From an uncultured Corynebacterium sp. (GTDB taxonomy: Bacteria > Actinomycetota > Actinomycetes > Mycobacteriales > Mycobacteriaceae): 5,442 nt of DNA. The position numbers and the translations under genes are program-made. This document shows positions 5,108 to 5,442 of the stretch, piece after piece; positions within the stretch are counted from its first letter, which is position 1, and each line of letters opens with the position of its first letter. Where the stretch lies: contig CALTTF010000103.1 of assembly GCA_943908385.1 (NCBI GenBank), forward strand, positions 1 through 5,442. Direction: 5' to 3'. The notes below the pieces were generated by a model. The model was not told the DNA's origin, made no database searches, and saw only the letters and a program-made list of their open reading frames with translations.

Positions 5108-5442
5108 TCACCTTAGCTCGTCGCGCAAGCGGCTCCAGGAAATGGGCCACTTCAGGCCGGAGGGCCCGGCGGAGGCGGAGGAAGGGGCGCCGGAAGAGGA
5201 ATCGGGGGCGGGGTGATCGTCGAGAAGCGAAAGGCGCTCAACCAACGACCGCGGCGCGCGCAGGCACCCGTCGGTGTTGTGCTCGCGGACAGCGTCGGCG
5301 GCGGCGCGCTGCTGGGCGACTTCGCGGCGGCAGTCGGGGCATTGCAGCAGGTGCTGCTGGGCGCGGTGGAGGGCGGTGGGGGTGAGTTCGTCGTCGATAA
5401 GCGCGGCGACGGCTTCGAAATTGAGGTGGTCGATCGAATCGA
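5108..5442 (-). CDS. cseE: zinc-type anti-sigma factor, CseE-like (5' partial)
   Basis: This frame runs off the right edge of the window; 110 codons up to the TGA (5110-5108) are visible. The peptide begins DSIDHLNFEAVAALIDDELT, followed by ALHRAQQHLLQCPDCRREV. The H-x3-C-x2-C motif (H30, C34, C37 of the visible part) is the zinc-binding core of ZAS-type anti-sigma factors, which hold an ECF sigma factor inactive in the cytoplasm. The rest is a helical piece, a Ser/Pro/Ala-rich linker, and a conserved-looking end (LKWPISWSRLRDELR) with no membrane span, so it is a soluble member. The following tatB matches the known corynebacterial order sigE-cseE-tatB, so the partner is inferred to be SigE, outside the window. 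Its start cannot be seen. Confidence 0.85.
   Translation of the reverse strand, partial: DSIDHLNFEAVAALIDDELTPTALHRAQQHLLQCPDCRREVAQQRAAADAVREHNTDGCLRAPRSLVERLSLLDDHPAPDSSSGAPSSASAGPSGLKWPISWSRLRDELR
5109..5114 (-). promoter_or_regulatory. tatB ribosome binding site overlapping the cseE stop
   Basis: AAGGTG on the minus strand includes the first bases of the cseE TGA codon and lies five bases before the tatB GTG. This supports the GTG start and suggests coupled translation of the two genes. Confidence 0.65.

Overview
The window looks like a chromosomal piece of a high-GC Corynebacterium (Mycobacteriales). The reasons are: the C-terminal end of an OdhA/Kgd-type 2-oxoglutarate dehydrogenase; a cseE-tatB pair next to an actinobacterial-type Mrp protein; a stress-protein-17M membrane protein; and a DUF222-HNH nuclease of the 13E12-like family common in these genera. 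Promoter layout also fits: mrp has a -10 box so close to its ATG that its mRNA should be leaderless. The species cannot be named from the sequence.

Layout from left to right. The last 55 codons of odhA (+) end at 169 and are followed by a candidate hairpin terminator. A 291-bp C-rich gap then holds a 20-bp palindrome (398-417) in front of a complete DUF222-HNH gene (461-1543, +). A convergent two-gene unit follows on the minus strand, transcribed from 3028 down to 1692: a double-membrane-span protein of the general stress protein 17M type, then a lipoprotein resembling glycine-betaine/choline-binding (OpuAC-type) proteins. The two overlap by 4 bp (ATGA). A 90-bp divergent promoter region separates this unit from mrp (3119-4261, +). 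A 239-bp unexplained gap with short direct repeats and hairpins lies between mrp and the convergent tatB (5103-4501, -). tatB lies 4 nt downstream of a gene for a zinc-type anti-sigma factor of the CseE kind (5442-5108, -, 5' end outside the window).

How the genes relate: odhA is central metabolism, mrp is iron-sulfur cluster or apo-protein handling, and cseE-tatB belongs to envelope-stress sigma control and Tat protein export. The stress-17M/lipoprotein pair is probably an envelope or stress unit of unknown function and is the least described part of the window. The HNH gene looks like an accessory gene sitting between otherwise conserved neighbours. I saw no CRISPR array, tRNA, rRNA, insertion sequence or clear mobile-element boundary.
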